A stretch of DNA of 64,000 nt from Syntrophobacterales bacterium Delta_02 (lineage in GTDB: Bacteria > Desulfobacterota > Syntrophorhabdia > Syntrophorhabdales > Syntrophorhabdaceae), in assembly GCA_001603955.1 (NCBI GenBank), contig LVAA01000019.1, forward strand, positions 36,569 to 100,568. Direction: 5' to 3'. Shown in pieces: positions 9,628 through 17,363 of the stretch; within the stretch, counting starts at the first letter, position 1, and every line of letters begins with the position of its first letter. The notes below the pieces were generated by a model. It was given only the letters and a program-made list of their open reading frames with translations, ran no database searches and was not told the origin of the DNA. A program made the translations under genes and the position numbers.

Positions 9628-9891
9628 ATGGCCAAACACAAAATAGTATGTCCATTTTCCGGAAGAGCTTGCGTTGAGTGCGCCGTCTACCGCGGCAGGC
9701 ACTACTATCTCTGTTATTCGGCTGCGTACAGGGGCAGTTCCTTTGATCCCGAACGGATCAAGGAGTTGAAGGACGCAGAGACAAAAGAAGATCGCGGGAA
9801 GACCTTCGGCATGCCTGAATCCGTCGAACTTGGTTCTCAGTGCATAAAGAATGTGGAGGAGTTTACGGTGGAATTGGAGTTCTCCAACTGA
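9628..9891 (+). CDS. Small cysteine-rich protein of unknown function
   Basis: An 87-residue protein starting 'MAKHKIVCPFSGRACVECAVYRG'. The N-terminal third has Cys in the pattern C-x6-C-x2-C plus another at 'YYLCYS' and one near the C-terminus ('SQCIKN'), which suggests a metal or Fe-S site. The track ORF starts far upstream at 9253, inside the TRAP gene; that start is rejected because AGAGGT and a promoter precede the ATG at 9628. It is first in the molybdenum hydroxylase cluster, so an accessory or maturation role is possible, but I do not recognise a characterised family. Confidence 0.7.
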   Translation: MAKHKIVCPFSGRACVECAVYRGRHYYLCYSAAYRGSSFDPERIKELKDAETKEDRGKTFGMPESVELGSQCIKNVEEFTVELEFSN

Positions 9892-9956
9892 CGGAATAGT
9901 GCCGAATAACCTCATGCGTTGTGTGAAAGAAAAGAACCAATAGAAAGGAGAGGATT

Positions 9957-10829
9957 ATGATTAACGATTTTCATTATCTGAAACCTGCAAGCGTGAAGGA
10001 AGCGCTTGCCATGTACGCCGAACATGATGATTGCAAGATCATCTGCGGCGGCCAGTCCTTGCTCATCGTCCTGAGGCAGGGCATGCTGGCACCTGAATTT
10101 CTTATCGACATCAAACACTTGAACGAGTTGAAGTACATCAAGTTTGACGATAAGGACGGCCTCAGGCTGGGCGCAACGACAACCCACCGGGAGATCGAGA
10201 AATCGGATATCATCGCGAAGAAATATCCCGCTCTCGTTGCGATGGAAGAGAAGCTCGCATCGATCCAGACCCGCAACTGGGGGACCATAGGCGGGAACCT
10301 TGCTCATGCCGATCCCGCAGGCGACCCCGGGCCCGTGCTCATCGCCCTCAAAGCGGAGATAAAGTTCGGCAATGCCAAGGGCGAAACGACCGTTCCGCTG
10401 GACGAATTCTTCGTTGACTATTTCGAAACGAAGATGGAACACGGCGATCTCGTCCTCGAAGTGCATGTCCCCGCGCCGGATCCGAAGTCCGGTTGCGCTT
10501 ATCAGAAATTCAACCTCCTTGACAGCGACATGGGTATCGTCGCGGCTGCCGCCTCAGTGGCGCTCAATGCCGACGGCACATGCAAAGACGCCCGGATCGT
10601 TCTTGGCAACGCGGGGCCTACACCACTGAGAGTGACGAAGGCCGAAGACCTCTTGAAAGGCAAGAAGCTTGATGACAAGCTCTTCGAAGAGGCGGGAAAG
10701 ATCGCTTCCGAAGAAGCCCAGCCCGTCGCGGACATCCATGCGTCTGAGGAGCACAGAAGGCACGTTCTGGGTGTACTCACGAAGAGGATGCTGAAAAAGG
10801 CCTTTGAAGAAGCCCAGAAAGCTGCTTAA
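9957..10829 (+). CDS. Molybdenum hydroxylase, FAD-binding (medium) subunit
   Basis: A 290-residue subunit of the xanthine dehydrogenase family. FAD-binding motifs are 'ICGGQSLLIVLRQG' and 'TIGGNLAHADPAGD', both classic for CoxM/HcrB-like proteins, and 'IVLGNAGPTPLR' lies in the C-terminal domain. It moves electrons from the 2Fe-2S subunit to an acceptor. The length leaves no room for the additional 4Fe-4S insert described for the 4-hydroxybenzoyl-CoA reductase FAD subunit. AGAAAGGAGAGG precedes the ATG. It is followed after 11 nt by the iron-sulfur subunit. Confidence 0.92.
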   Translation: MINDFHYLKPASVKEALAMYAEHDDCKIICGGQSLLIVLRQGMLAPEFLIDIKHLNELKYIKFDDKDGLRLGATTTHREIEKSDIIAKKYPALVAMEEKLASIQTRNWGTIGGNLAHADPAGDPGPVLIALKAEIKFGNAKGETTVPLDEFFVDYFETKMEHGDLVLEVHVPAPDPKSGCAYQKFNLLDSDMGIVAAAASVALNADGTCKDARIVLGNAGPTPLRVTKAEDLLKGKKLDDKLFEEAGKIASEEAQPVADIHASEEHRRHVLGVLTKRMLKKAFEEAQKAA

Positions 10830-10840
10830 GGAGGGAAGAC

Positions 10841-11326
10841 ATGGAAAAGCAGGTATTGCGTTTTAAAGTTAACGGTGACGAATACGAAATTTTTATACAT
10901 CCAAAAACATTGCTCGCGGAAGCGATCAGGGACCACCTCGGCCTTACCGGGACAAAAAGGGGTTGCGATACCGTGTCCTGCGGGGCGTGTACCGTGATGG
11001 TCAATGGTTTTTCAGTGAAATCCTGTTCCGTCCTCGCCATTCAGTGCCAGGATATGGAGATCACGACGGTGGAAGGTTTGGAAAAGAACGGCAAATTGAG
11101 CCCCGTTCAGAGGGCGTTTCTTGATCACGGCTCGTATCAGTGTGGATTCTGTACGCCCGGCATGCTCATTTCCTCGACTACCTTCCTTAACGAACTCAAT
11201 GGCAAGGTGCCCTCGGACATGGAGATCCGCGAAGGTATCGAGGGTAACATATGCCGGTGCACGGGCTACAACAGTATCGTAAGGGCCATTGACGCCGTTG
11301 CGCAGGGTAAATATAAGGAGGAGTGA
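10841..11326 (+). CDS. Molybdenum hydroxylase, 2Fe-2S (small) subunit
   Basis: A 161-residue protein with two [2Fe-2S] domains. The ferredoxin-type N-terminal cluster has 'GCDTVSCGACTVMVNG' and a further Cys in 'KSCSVLA'. The C-terminal helical cluster has 'QCGFCTPGM' and 'GNICRCTGYNSIVRAI'. All eight ligands typical of the family are present. It links the Mo subunit to the FAD subunit. The stop lies one base before the large-subunit ATG. Confidence 0.95.
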   Translation: MEKQVLRFKVNGDEYEIFIHPKTLLAEAIRDHLGLTGTKRGCDTVSCGACTVMVNGFSVKSCSVLAIQCQDMEITTVEGLEKNGKLSPVQRAFLDHGSYQCGFCTPGMLISSTTFLNELNGKVPSDMEIREGIEGNICRCTGYNSIVRAIDAVAQGKYKEE

Positions 11327-11327
11327 G

Positions 11328-13613
11328 ATGAGTCATAAGAAATTTTCAGTCATCAATACACCGGTTCACAATATAGATGGCATTGCGAAGGTAACGGGCC
11401 GGGCGACCTACGCATTCGACGTGACACTCCCGGGTATGCTCTATGGCAAGATCCTGCGCAGTCCCCACCCCCACGCGAGGATAATAAGCATCGACACATC
11501 CAAGGCGGAGCAGTTCCCCGGCGTCCGCGGAGTCGTCACGGGCAAGGACACTCTCGGTATCAAGCAGGGTATCTGGAGACGTTACGAGGAACTCTGCGAC
11601 GAGCAGATACTTCCCCTGGAGAAGGTGCGTTACATCGGCGAGCCGGTCGCCGCGGTCGCCGCGGTGACGGAAGAGATCGCCGAGCAGGCCCTCGACCTCA
11701 TCGATGTTGAATACGAAGTTCTTCCTGCCGTTTATGAGCCGCTCGAAGCCATCAAGAAAGAGGCCCCCACGATCCATGAAGGCGTGGAAAGGAACATCAA
11801 TGTCACCCGCCACATCGAATGGGGCGATGTTGATGAGGCCTTCGAAGAAGCTGATTACATAAGGGAAGACTGGTTCAAATGTTCCGGTCAGCACCACATG
11901 TGCATGGAAACACGTTGTGCCGTATCGAATTTCACGCCGGAAGGCAAGCTCACCGTTTACACCGGGACACAGTCGGCATATTATCACCAGGGACTTCTCG
12001 CCGGCGTCCTGGGGCTCCGTGAAGGCGATGTTCGCGTAATAGCACCCTATACCGGCGGCGGTTTTGGCGGCAAGTTCGAGCTGGATGCCGCGCAGTTCTG
12101 CAGCGCCGTCCTCTCCATGAAACTTCACAAGCCCGTCAAGATCGTCTTTACCCGCGAAGAGGATTTCATTGCCTCCAAGAGACGGACTCCCATGTTCTAC
12201 TATGTCAGGACAGGCGTCAAGAAAGACGGCACCTTCTGCGCCCGTGAGTCCCGAATGTTCTCGAACGGTGGCGCCTACACAGGCATGGGTGCAACGGCCC
12301 TTTACCTTACCGGTTTCTTCCATTCCTTCCCGTACAAGTGGAAGGGTTATCGCTACGACGGCTACCGCGTTTACACGAACACGATGCCTTCAACATCGAT
12401 GCGCGGTTTTGGCGCACCGCAGGGAATGTTCTGCTCCGAGACCCAGATCGACTGGATCTGCGCCGACCTCGGCCTCGACCCCTTTGAGGTAAGGAGAAAG
12501 AACGGTCACACCCCGGGCTACGAAGTGCCCGGACAGGCCTTTATTGGAAGCTGTGGCCTTGAAGAGTGCATCGACGAGATCGAGAAATGGGCAAAAGCCA
12601 AAGGCGAGCTTCCTCCCAACAGGGGTATAGGAATTTCCGCCTGCGGTTTCATGACGGGCGGCATCTTCAACTGGTTCGATACGCCCTATTCCTTTTCCTC
12701 CGCCGTGGTGACCATCAATGTTGATGGCACGGTGGAACTCTATGTGGGTTGCCAGGACATCGGCCAGGGCTCCAACACAACGATGGCCATCATCGCGGCG
12801 GAAACGCTCGGCGTGAAGATGGAGGACATCAAGGTCCACTCAGGCGATACCGACCATTGCCCCGCCGACCTCGGCGCGTGGGGTTCAAGACAGACCCTCA
12901 TGACGGGTAATGCGGTGAAAATGGCCTGCGAGGACGCCAAGAAACAGCTCCTCGAGTTTGCCTACGCCGAAATGGGCATCAACATCGTTTATGATCTTGA
13001 CATCAAGGACAGATGGGTACACATCGTGGCCCGCCCCGAGAGGGGAATGAAATACGAAGAGCTCGTTCAGAAGGCGCTCCGCGGCAAAGACGGGCAGCGT
13101 ATCATGGGCCGGGGCTACTATACACCGCACCGGAAAGGCATGATATCCCCTGCTTACAGCTACATGATGCAGGCGGTCGACGCTGAGATCGATCCTGAAA
13201 CGGGAAAGATCAAGATACATGAGGTTATGACGGCGCATGACTGCGGCCAGCCCATTAACCCGCTGGGCCTTGTCGGCCAGCTCGAGGGTGCCGCATCGAT
13301 GGCCCTTGGCTACGCATACCTGGAAGACATGCCTTTTGAAGATGGCAAACTTATGAACCCGAACCTTGTTGACTATAAGGTCATTCGGTCGACGGAAATG
13401 CCACCGAGCCCCAGCATAGAGGTTGATACATATGAAGAGGAAGGGCCTTACGGCGCGAAAGAGGCGGGCGAGGGCCTTACCAACCCGACGGCAGCCGCCC
13501 TGGACAATGCCGTATTTCACGCAATGGGGCTTCAGATCAAAGAGCTTCCCATCACCCCGGAAAGGATCCGCAAGGCTATAGCGGAGAAGAAGGCACAGGA
13601 AGCCCAGAAATAG
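11328..13613 (+). CDS. Molybdenum hydroxylase, Mo-pterin-binding (large) subunit
   Basis: A 761-residue catalytic subunit of the xanthine dehydrogenase/aldehyde oxidoreductase family. The start at 11328 has AAGGAGGAG upstream; the track start at 11289 is inside the small subunit. Cofactor-binding segments include 'GGGFGGKFELDA', 'SMRGFGAPQGMF' and 'VGCQDIGQGSNT'. The C-terminal catalytic glutamate is seen in 'GAKEAGEGLTNP'. The active-site loop lacks the AYxCSFR signature of aerobic CO dehydrogenase, so it is not CoxL. The substrate is unknown; an N-heterocycle, aldehyde or aromatic acyl-CoA is possible. Confidence 0.92.
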   Translation: MSHKKFSVINTPVHNIDGIAKVTGRATYAFDVTLPGMLYGKILRSPHPHARIISIDTSKAEQFPGVRGVVTGKDTLGIKQGIWRRYEELCDEQILPLEKVRYIGEPVAAVAAVTEEIAEQALDLIDVEYEVLPAVYEPLEAIKKEAPTIHEGVERNINVTRHIEWGDVDEAFEEADYIREDWFKCSGQHHMCMETRCAVSNFTPEGKLTVYTGTQSAYYHQGLLAGVLGLREGDVRVIAPYTGGGFGGKFELDAAQFCSAVLSMKLHKPVKIVFTREEDFIASKRRTPMFYYVRTGVKKDGTFCARESRMFSNGGAYTGMGATALYLTGFFHSFPYKWKGYRYDGYRVYTNTMPSTSMRGFGAPQGMFCSETQIDWICADLGLDPFEVRRKNGHTPGYEVPGQAFIGSCGLEECIDEIEKWAKAKGELPPNRGIGISACGFMTGGIFNWFDTPYSFSSAVVTINVDGTVELYVGCQDIGQGSNTTMAIIAAETLGVKMEDIKVHSGDTDHCPADLGAWGSRQTLMTGNAVKMACEDAKKQLLEFAYAEMGINIVYDLDIKDRWVHIVARPERGMKYEELVQKALRGKDGQRIMGRGYYTPHRKGMISPAYSYMMQAVDAEIDPETGKIKIHEVMTAHDCGQPINPLGLVGQLEGAASMALGYAYLEDMPFEDGKLMNPNLVDYKVIRSTEMPPSPSIEVDTYEEEGPYGAKEAGEGLTNPTAAALDNAVFHAMGLQIKELPITPERIRKAIAEKKAQEAQK

Positions 13614-13643
13614 TTCTGACAAAGACAAATAAGGAGGTATACC

Positions 13644-13859
13644 GTGAGCTTTAAATGTCCCGCATGTAAAAAAGAATGGCCCAACAGCAAACAGGTGGCG
13701 CGCCACATGTTCGGTACCGGCGACAAGGCACACAGGGGATGGATCGAATCCCAGGGTTACTCATACATCGAGCTCCTCCTCGCACAGACGACGGAGCCGG
13801 GGAACAAGAGCTACGAGATCCTGGCGGACCTCATAGAAAAGGCACAGGATAAGCTGTAA
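13644..13859 (+). CDS. Small zinc-finger-like protein of the molybdenum hydroxylase cluster
   Basis: A 71-residue protein with a GTG start and AAGGAGGT at ideal spacing. The N-terminus 'FKCPACKKEW' gives a Cys-x2-Cys pair, and 'VARHMFGTGDKAH' supplies two His at finger-like distance, resembling a C2H2 zinc site. The rest is helical, with no membrane segment. It lies between the large subunit and the CoxG-like gene in the same direction, so it is probably co-expressed. Function unknown. Confidence 0.72.
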   Translation: MSFKCPACKKEWPNSKQVARHMFGTGDKAHRGWIESQGYSYIELLLAQTTEPGNKSYEILADLIEKAQDKL

Positions 13860-13914
13860 GGATAATTGAGCCCGCGAAAGGCTTGATAATTATTAATATA
13901 AAGGAGGAAGTCCC

Positions 13915-14367
13915 ATGATCATAGAGGGCGGTTTTACCATAAAAGCACCGATCGATAAACTTTTCGATTTTCTGCTGAAACCGGAAACGATCCTCACCTG
14001 CCTTCCGGGCGCAGAGTCGGCAAACATGATCGATGACACGTCATATGAATGCATCGTGAAACAGAAGGTAGGACCCATCAAGGCGAAGCTGAAATTCGTC
14101 AACAAGATGACCGTCGTCAACAAGCCCACGCACATCGAGATCGAAGGCGAGGGCGAAGATATGACCAAGCTCGGCCACTTCAAACAGAAAACGATCGTCG
14201 ACCTTGCAGAGAAAGCCGGCGGCGAGGTAGAGGTCACCTACAAGACAGACGTCAGCATCGTCGGCAAACTCGCGATGTTCGGTGACAGGATCATGAGGGC
14301 AAAGGCAAAGGACACGGAAAAGGAGTTCACCAAGAACCTCCAGGAAAAGCTGAAAAGCATAGCATAG
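13915..14367 (+). CDS. CoxG-like SRPBCC-fold protein
   Basis: A 150-residue protein matching the carbon monoxide dehydrogenase subunit G family: N-terminal 'GGFTIKAPIDKLFDFLLKPETILTCLPGAES', a middle 'GPIKAKLKFVNKMT' strand and a C-terminal helix. In Cox systems CoxG-type proteins help recruit or mature the Mo hydroxylase. Here it is the last gene of the cluster, preceded by AAAGGAGGAAG and followed by a strong terminator. It lacks an obvious membrane-anchor tail, so it is likely soluble. Confidence 0.85.
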   Translation: MIIEGGFTIKAPIDKLFDFLLKPETILTCLPGAESANMIDDTSYECIVKQKVGPIKAKLKFVNKMTVVNKPTHIEIEGEGEDMTKLGHFKQKTIVDLAEKAGGEVEVTYKTDVSIVGKLAMFGDRIMRAKAKDTEKEFTKNLQEKLKSIA

Positions 14368-14388
14368 CGAATACTGGCAAGAGAATAA

Positions 14389-14418
14389 GGGGTTCCCGCG
14401 CGAAGCGGGAACCCCTTT
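14389..14418 (+). terminator. Intrinsic terminator of the molybdenum hydroxylase cluster
   Basis: A perfect 11-bp stem, GGGGTTCCCGC / GCGGGAACCCC with a GCGAA loop (14389-14415), is followed by TTTGTTTG. It closes the Mo hydroxylase unit 22 nt after the CoxG-like stop codon. Confidence 0.9.
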
Positions 14419-14510
14419 GTTTGTTCAAGGGTCTCGAGGTCCCGGTCCGGGCCGGCGCGCCAGGGCAGTGGGTTTTGATATTGGACGAAAAAGATGGTAA
14501 TACCTTGTGC

Positions 14511-15095
14511 ATGGAAATAGGTTGCGCGATCCTGGCGGGAGGAAGAAGCGTGCGGATGGGGCGGGACAAGGCGACGGCCGAGTTCCGGGGGGCGCCCCTT
14601 ATCAGGCAGGTCTTCGACACGGTTCGGCAGGTGTTCGACGACATCATGATCGTTTCCTCGGTCCATGAGGCGATCGAAGGCGTGGAGGCGCCGGTCGTAA
14701 GCGACCTTCTGCCCGTTCAGAGCCCCATGGTGGGCATCGCGACGGCACTTATCCATTCCGTCAGGGACCGCGTCTTCGTGGTCGCCTGCGACATGCCCTT
14801 CCTCTGCGTTGAGGCCATTCGGTGCCTTGTCGATGAAGCGGGAGGGGAAGATATCACCATCCCGATGGCCGAAGGCTACTACCAGCCGCTTCACGCGATA
14901 TACGGACGTTCCTGCCTCGCGCCGCTCCTGCGGCTGATAGGCCTTAACCGGCTCAAGGTCTCCGGGGTCCTGCCCTACATGGTGGTGAAGGCCATCAGGG
15001 ACCGCGCGTGCTACTACACGCCCGGGGGAGCCCTCATCTTCTCGAACATCAATACGGCGGAGGAGCTTGCCCGCATCAATAGCGGTGAGAGGTGA
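14511..15095 (+). CDS. mobA: Molybdenum cofactor guanylyltransferase
   Basis: A 195-residue nucleotidyltransferase. The start at 14511 gives the family N-terminus 'MEIGCAILAGGRSVRMGRDK', with the LAGGxSxRMGxDK GTP-binding signature; the longer track start reads through the terminator region. 'VACDMPFLC' carries the metal-binding Asp and 'FSNINTAEEL' is the typical C-terminal MobA segment. MobA adds GMP to molybdopterin. Mo hydroxylases more often use the cytosine form made by MocA, so its link to the upstream enzyme is uncertain. Confidence 0.88.
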   Translation: MEIGCAILAGGRSVRMGRDKATAEFRGAPLIRQVFDTVRQVFDDIMIVSSVHEAIEGVEAPVVSDLLPVQSPMVGIATALIHSVRDRVFVVACDMPFLCVEAIRCLVDEAGGEDITIPMAEGYYQPLHAIYGRSCLAPLLRLIGLNRLKVSGVLPYMVVKAIRDRACYYTPGGALIFSNINTAEELARINSGER

Positions 15096-15120
15096 GATGG
15101 GCGGCCGAGGTGAGGTGGTG

Positions 15121-15561
15121 ATGCGGACCATGACCGCCGGTGACATCGACGGGGTTCTGGAGATAGAGAAGGTGTCCTTTGCCGCGCCTTGGACGCGGGG
15201 AATGTTCGAAGAGACCCTCTCGTCGCCCGTGGCTACGAGTCTCATCGTCGAGGAGGAGGGGCGGATCGTCGGGTATCTCATTTTTTACCTAGCGGCCCGG
15301 GAGGTCCACGTGATGAACATAGCGGTCCGCCAGGACCGGCGCGGTTTGGGCCTCGCGTCGTGGATGATGTCCCGCACCATGGAGCTTGCGCGGAGGAACT
15401 CCATGGAGACGTGCTTCCTCGAGGTGAGGGAAAGCAACGTACCCGCCCGGGGTCTTTACGAGAAGCTCGGGTTCAGGCAGGTCGGCAGGCGCAAGGGGTA
15501 CTACCGGGAGACCGGCGAGGACGCCATCGTGATGGAACTGATACTGAGCGACGACACCTGA
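15121..15561 (+). CDS. rimI: GNAT N-acetyltransferase, RimI-like
   Basis: A 146-residue acetyltransferase. 'MTAGDIDGVLEIEKVSFAAPWTR' is the typical RimI start, 'IAVRQDRRGLGLASWMM' is the acetyl-CoA-binding motif A and 'NVPARGLYEKLGF' is motif B. RimI acetylates the N-terminus of ribosomal protein S18 in E. coli; the substrate here is inferred. I chose ATG 15121 (GAGGTGAGGT upstream); 15097 is possible. It follows mobA closely. Confidence 0.82.
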   Translation: MRTMTAGDIDGVLEIEKVSFAAPWTRGMFEETLSSPVATSLIVEEEGRIVGYLIFYLAAREVHVMNIAVRQDRRGLGLASWMMSRTMELARRNSMETCFLEVRESNVPARGLYEKLGFRQVGRRKGYYRETGEDAIVMELILSDDT

Positions 15562-15570
15562 CAGGCAACG

Positions 15571-15608
15571 GAAGAAGGACCCTGCGCGGGCCCGGCTTCT
15601 TCATCCGG
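15571..15608 (+). terminator. Possible hairpin after rimI
   Basis: GAAGAAG (15571-15577) can pair with CTTCTTC (15596-15602), with an inner CCC/GGG pairing. There is no T-run behind it, so it may be an RNA 3' structure rather than an efficient intrinsic terminator. Confidence 0.3.
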
Positions 15609-15720
15609 CGCCCGGCATTATTTAGGTTGCGCCCGGCAGGCCTTACAGGTTACAATCGCATACCGAAGACATCGCCCCATAGATAACAAAAATATACTTA
15701 CCGGGGACCGAAGGAAAGCC

Positions 15721-16479
15721 ATGAACGACATTCCGGCCAAGATCACGGGAAACGATCGCGTGACCGGCGGCTACCGCCGTCTCACCGTGAGACTCGAAAG
15801 ACCCCTCGGCAGGGTGTCGCCCGGCCAGTTCGTCATGCTGGAGGTCCCGGACCGGGACATATTCCTGCGCAGGCCCTTCAGCATCTATGGGTCCCGGGGA
15901 CGAACGCTGACGATCGTGTACCGCGTCGTGGGCAAGGGGACGGACGCCCTGAGCGCCGCCGCGAGGGGGACATCCCTCATGGTCCTCGGCCCCCTGGGCC
16001 GCGGTTTCGCGCCGGGAAGGGGGAAGACCCCCATCGTGGTCGCCGGCGGGATCGGGTACGCCGGTATCAGGATGCTGCTCAGGCGACTCGGCGGCAGGGC
16101 GACCCTTTTCTTCGGAGCTGCCGGGGAAGAGGAGCTTCGGCTCGCCGAAGACCTTGAAGGAACGAAGATCTTCGCCTCGACCATGGACGGGACAAGGGGA
16201 TTCGCGGGTGACGTGGTGAGCCTCCTCGGGCAGCGCCTGGGCGAGTGGCGGGGGAAGGACCCGGAGGTTTTCGCCTGCGGCCCTTCGGGTATGTTGAAGA
16301 GCCTGAAGGCCCTTCTCGAACCCGACAGGATCCCCTGTCAGGTTTCCGTTGAAGAGAGGATGGCCTGCGGCATGGGGTTGTGCTTCGGCTGTGTCATCGC
16401 AACCAGGGACGAGACGAATCCCTACAAGCGGGTGTGCAAGGAAGGACCGGTATTCAGCCTATGGGATCTCTCGCTGTAG
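15721..16479 (+). CDS. pyrK: Dihydroorotate dehydrogenase electron transfer subunit
   Basis: A 252-residue FAD and [2Fe-2S] protein that passes electrons from PyrD to NAD+. The FAD-binding 'FLRRPFSIYG' and the NAD-binding 'PIVVAGGIGYAGI' are clear. The C-terminal cluster ligands are the Cys in 'ERMACGMGLCFGCVI' and 'RVCKEGPVF'. The pairing with pyrD defines the class 1B, NAD-linked enzyme, common in anaerobes. It overlaps pyrD by 19 nt. Confidence 0.95.
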   Translation: MNDIPAKITGNDRVTGGYRRLTVRLERPLGRVSPGQFVMLEVPDRDIFLRRPFSIYGSRGRTLTIVYRVVGKGTDALSAAARGTSLMVLGPLGRGFAPGRGKTPIVVAGGIGYAGIRMLLRRLGGRATLFFGAAGEEELRLAEDLEGTKIFASTMDGTRGFAGDVVSLLGQRLGEWRGKDPEVFACGPSGMLKSLKALLEPDRIPCQVSVEERMACGMGLCFGCVIATRDETNPYKRVCKEGPVFSLWDLSL

Positions 16480-17363
16480 ACCTTTTCGGCAAAACGCTGA
16501 AGAACCCCGTCATGAACGCGTCGGGTACGCTGGGCTATGGTGTCGAGATAGAGCCCCTCTGGCCGGTGGAGACCATGGGGGCCTACGTGACGAAGGGCCT
16601 TTCCGCGGCGCCGCATCACGGGAACCCGACACCGCGGGTCTGGGAGGAGCGTTCCGGGATGATAAACTCCATCGGGCTCCAGAACGTGGGCGTCGACCGC
16701 TTCTTCTCGCACTATTTCCCCTTTTTCGTCGAGAGGCGGTGTCCTGTCATCGTCAACTTCTTCGGCTTCAGCGAAGAGGAATATCTCTCCTGCGCGAAGA
16801 GCATAGAACCGCACGATCTCATCGTGGCGCTGGAAATGAACCTTTCCTGCCCCAATATCAAGAAAGGCGGCATCAGCTTCGGTAAAGAGGCCTCGGCGGT
16901 CCACGCCATCGTGCGCGCCGTGCGGGGGGTCACGAAGCTGCCCCTTATCGCGAAGCTGACGCCGGAAGTGAAGAACCTCGTGGAGATCGCCCGTGCCGCT
17001 TACGAGGGGGGAGCGGACGGGCTGACGCTCATAAACACGGTGCCCGCGGCGGCCGTCGACGTGAAGAACCGGAAGGTCCCTCTGAAGGGTGGCCTCTCCG
17101 GGCCCCTCCTGAAACCTGTCGCCCTGCGCGCCGTCCACGAATGCTCGCAGGCGGTCCCAATACCCGTCATCGGGGTCGGGGGGATCATGAATACCGGGGA
17201 CGCCCTGGAGTTCCTGATGGCGGGTGCCCGTGCCGTCCAGGTCGGAACGGCCACCTTCGTGGACCCCTTTGCCATGCCGAAGATCATCGCGGGGCTTGAT
17301 TGCTGGCTCGATGCATCGGGCTGTGCCGACATATCCGCCATCGTGGGGGCCACCCATGGGTGA
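16461..17363 (+). CDS. pyrD: Dihydroorotate dehydrogenase B, catalytic subunit
   Basis: A 300-residue FMN enzyme that oxidises dihydroorotate to orotate in pyrimidine synthesis. Start at 16461 ('MGSLAVDLFGKTLKNPVMNASGT'); the longer track ORF is inside pyrK. The class 1 catalytic Cys is in 'EMNLSCPNIKKGG', and FMN phosphate binding is in 'VGGIMNTGDALEFLMAGA'. It overlaps recJ by 8 nt. Confidence 0.96.
   Translation: MGSLAVDLFGKTLKNPVMNASGTLGYGVEIEPLWPVETMGAYVTKGLSAAPHHGNPTPRVWEERSGMINSIGLQNVGVDRFFSHYFPFFVERRCPVIVNFFGFSEEEYLSCAKSIEPHDLIVALEMNLSCPNIKKGGISFGKEASAVHAIVRAVRGVTKLPLIAKLTPEVKNLVEIARAAYEGGADGLTLINTVPAAAVDVKNRKVPLKGGLSGPLLKPVALRAVHECSQAVPIPVIGVGGIMNTGDALEFLMAGARAVQVGTATFVDPFAMPKIIAGLDCWLDASGCADISAIVGATHG

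Noticed and set aside
9253-9891. 212-residue ORF as one protein
   Set aside because: Its first 125 codons run through the opposite-strand TRAP gene and an AT-rich promoter gap; promoter, Shine-Dalgarno and composition support a start at 9628.
11328-13613. Aerobic CO dehydrogenase large subunit (CoxL)
   Set aside because: The active-site loop reads SMRGFGAPQ, not the AYxCSFR signature of form I CoxL; CoxG and subunit order alone do not prove CO oxidation.
14421-15095. 224-residue form of MobA
   Set aside because: The extra 30 residues derive from terminator-adjacent sequence; the LAGG motif belongs directly after Met at 14511.
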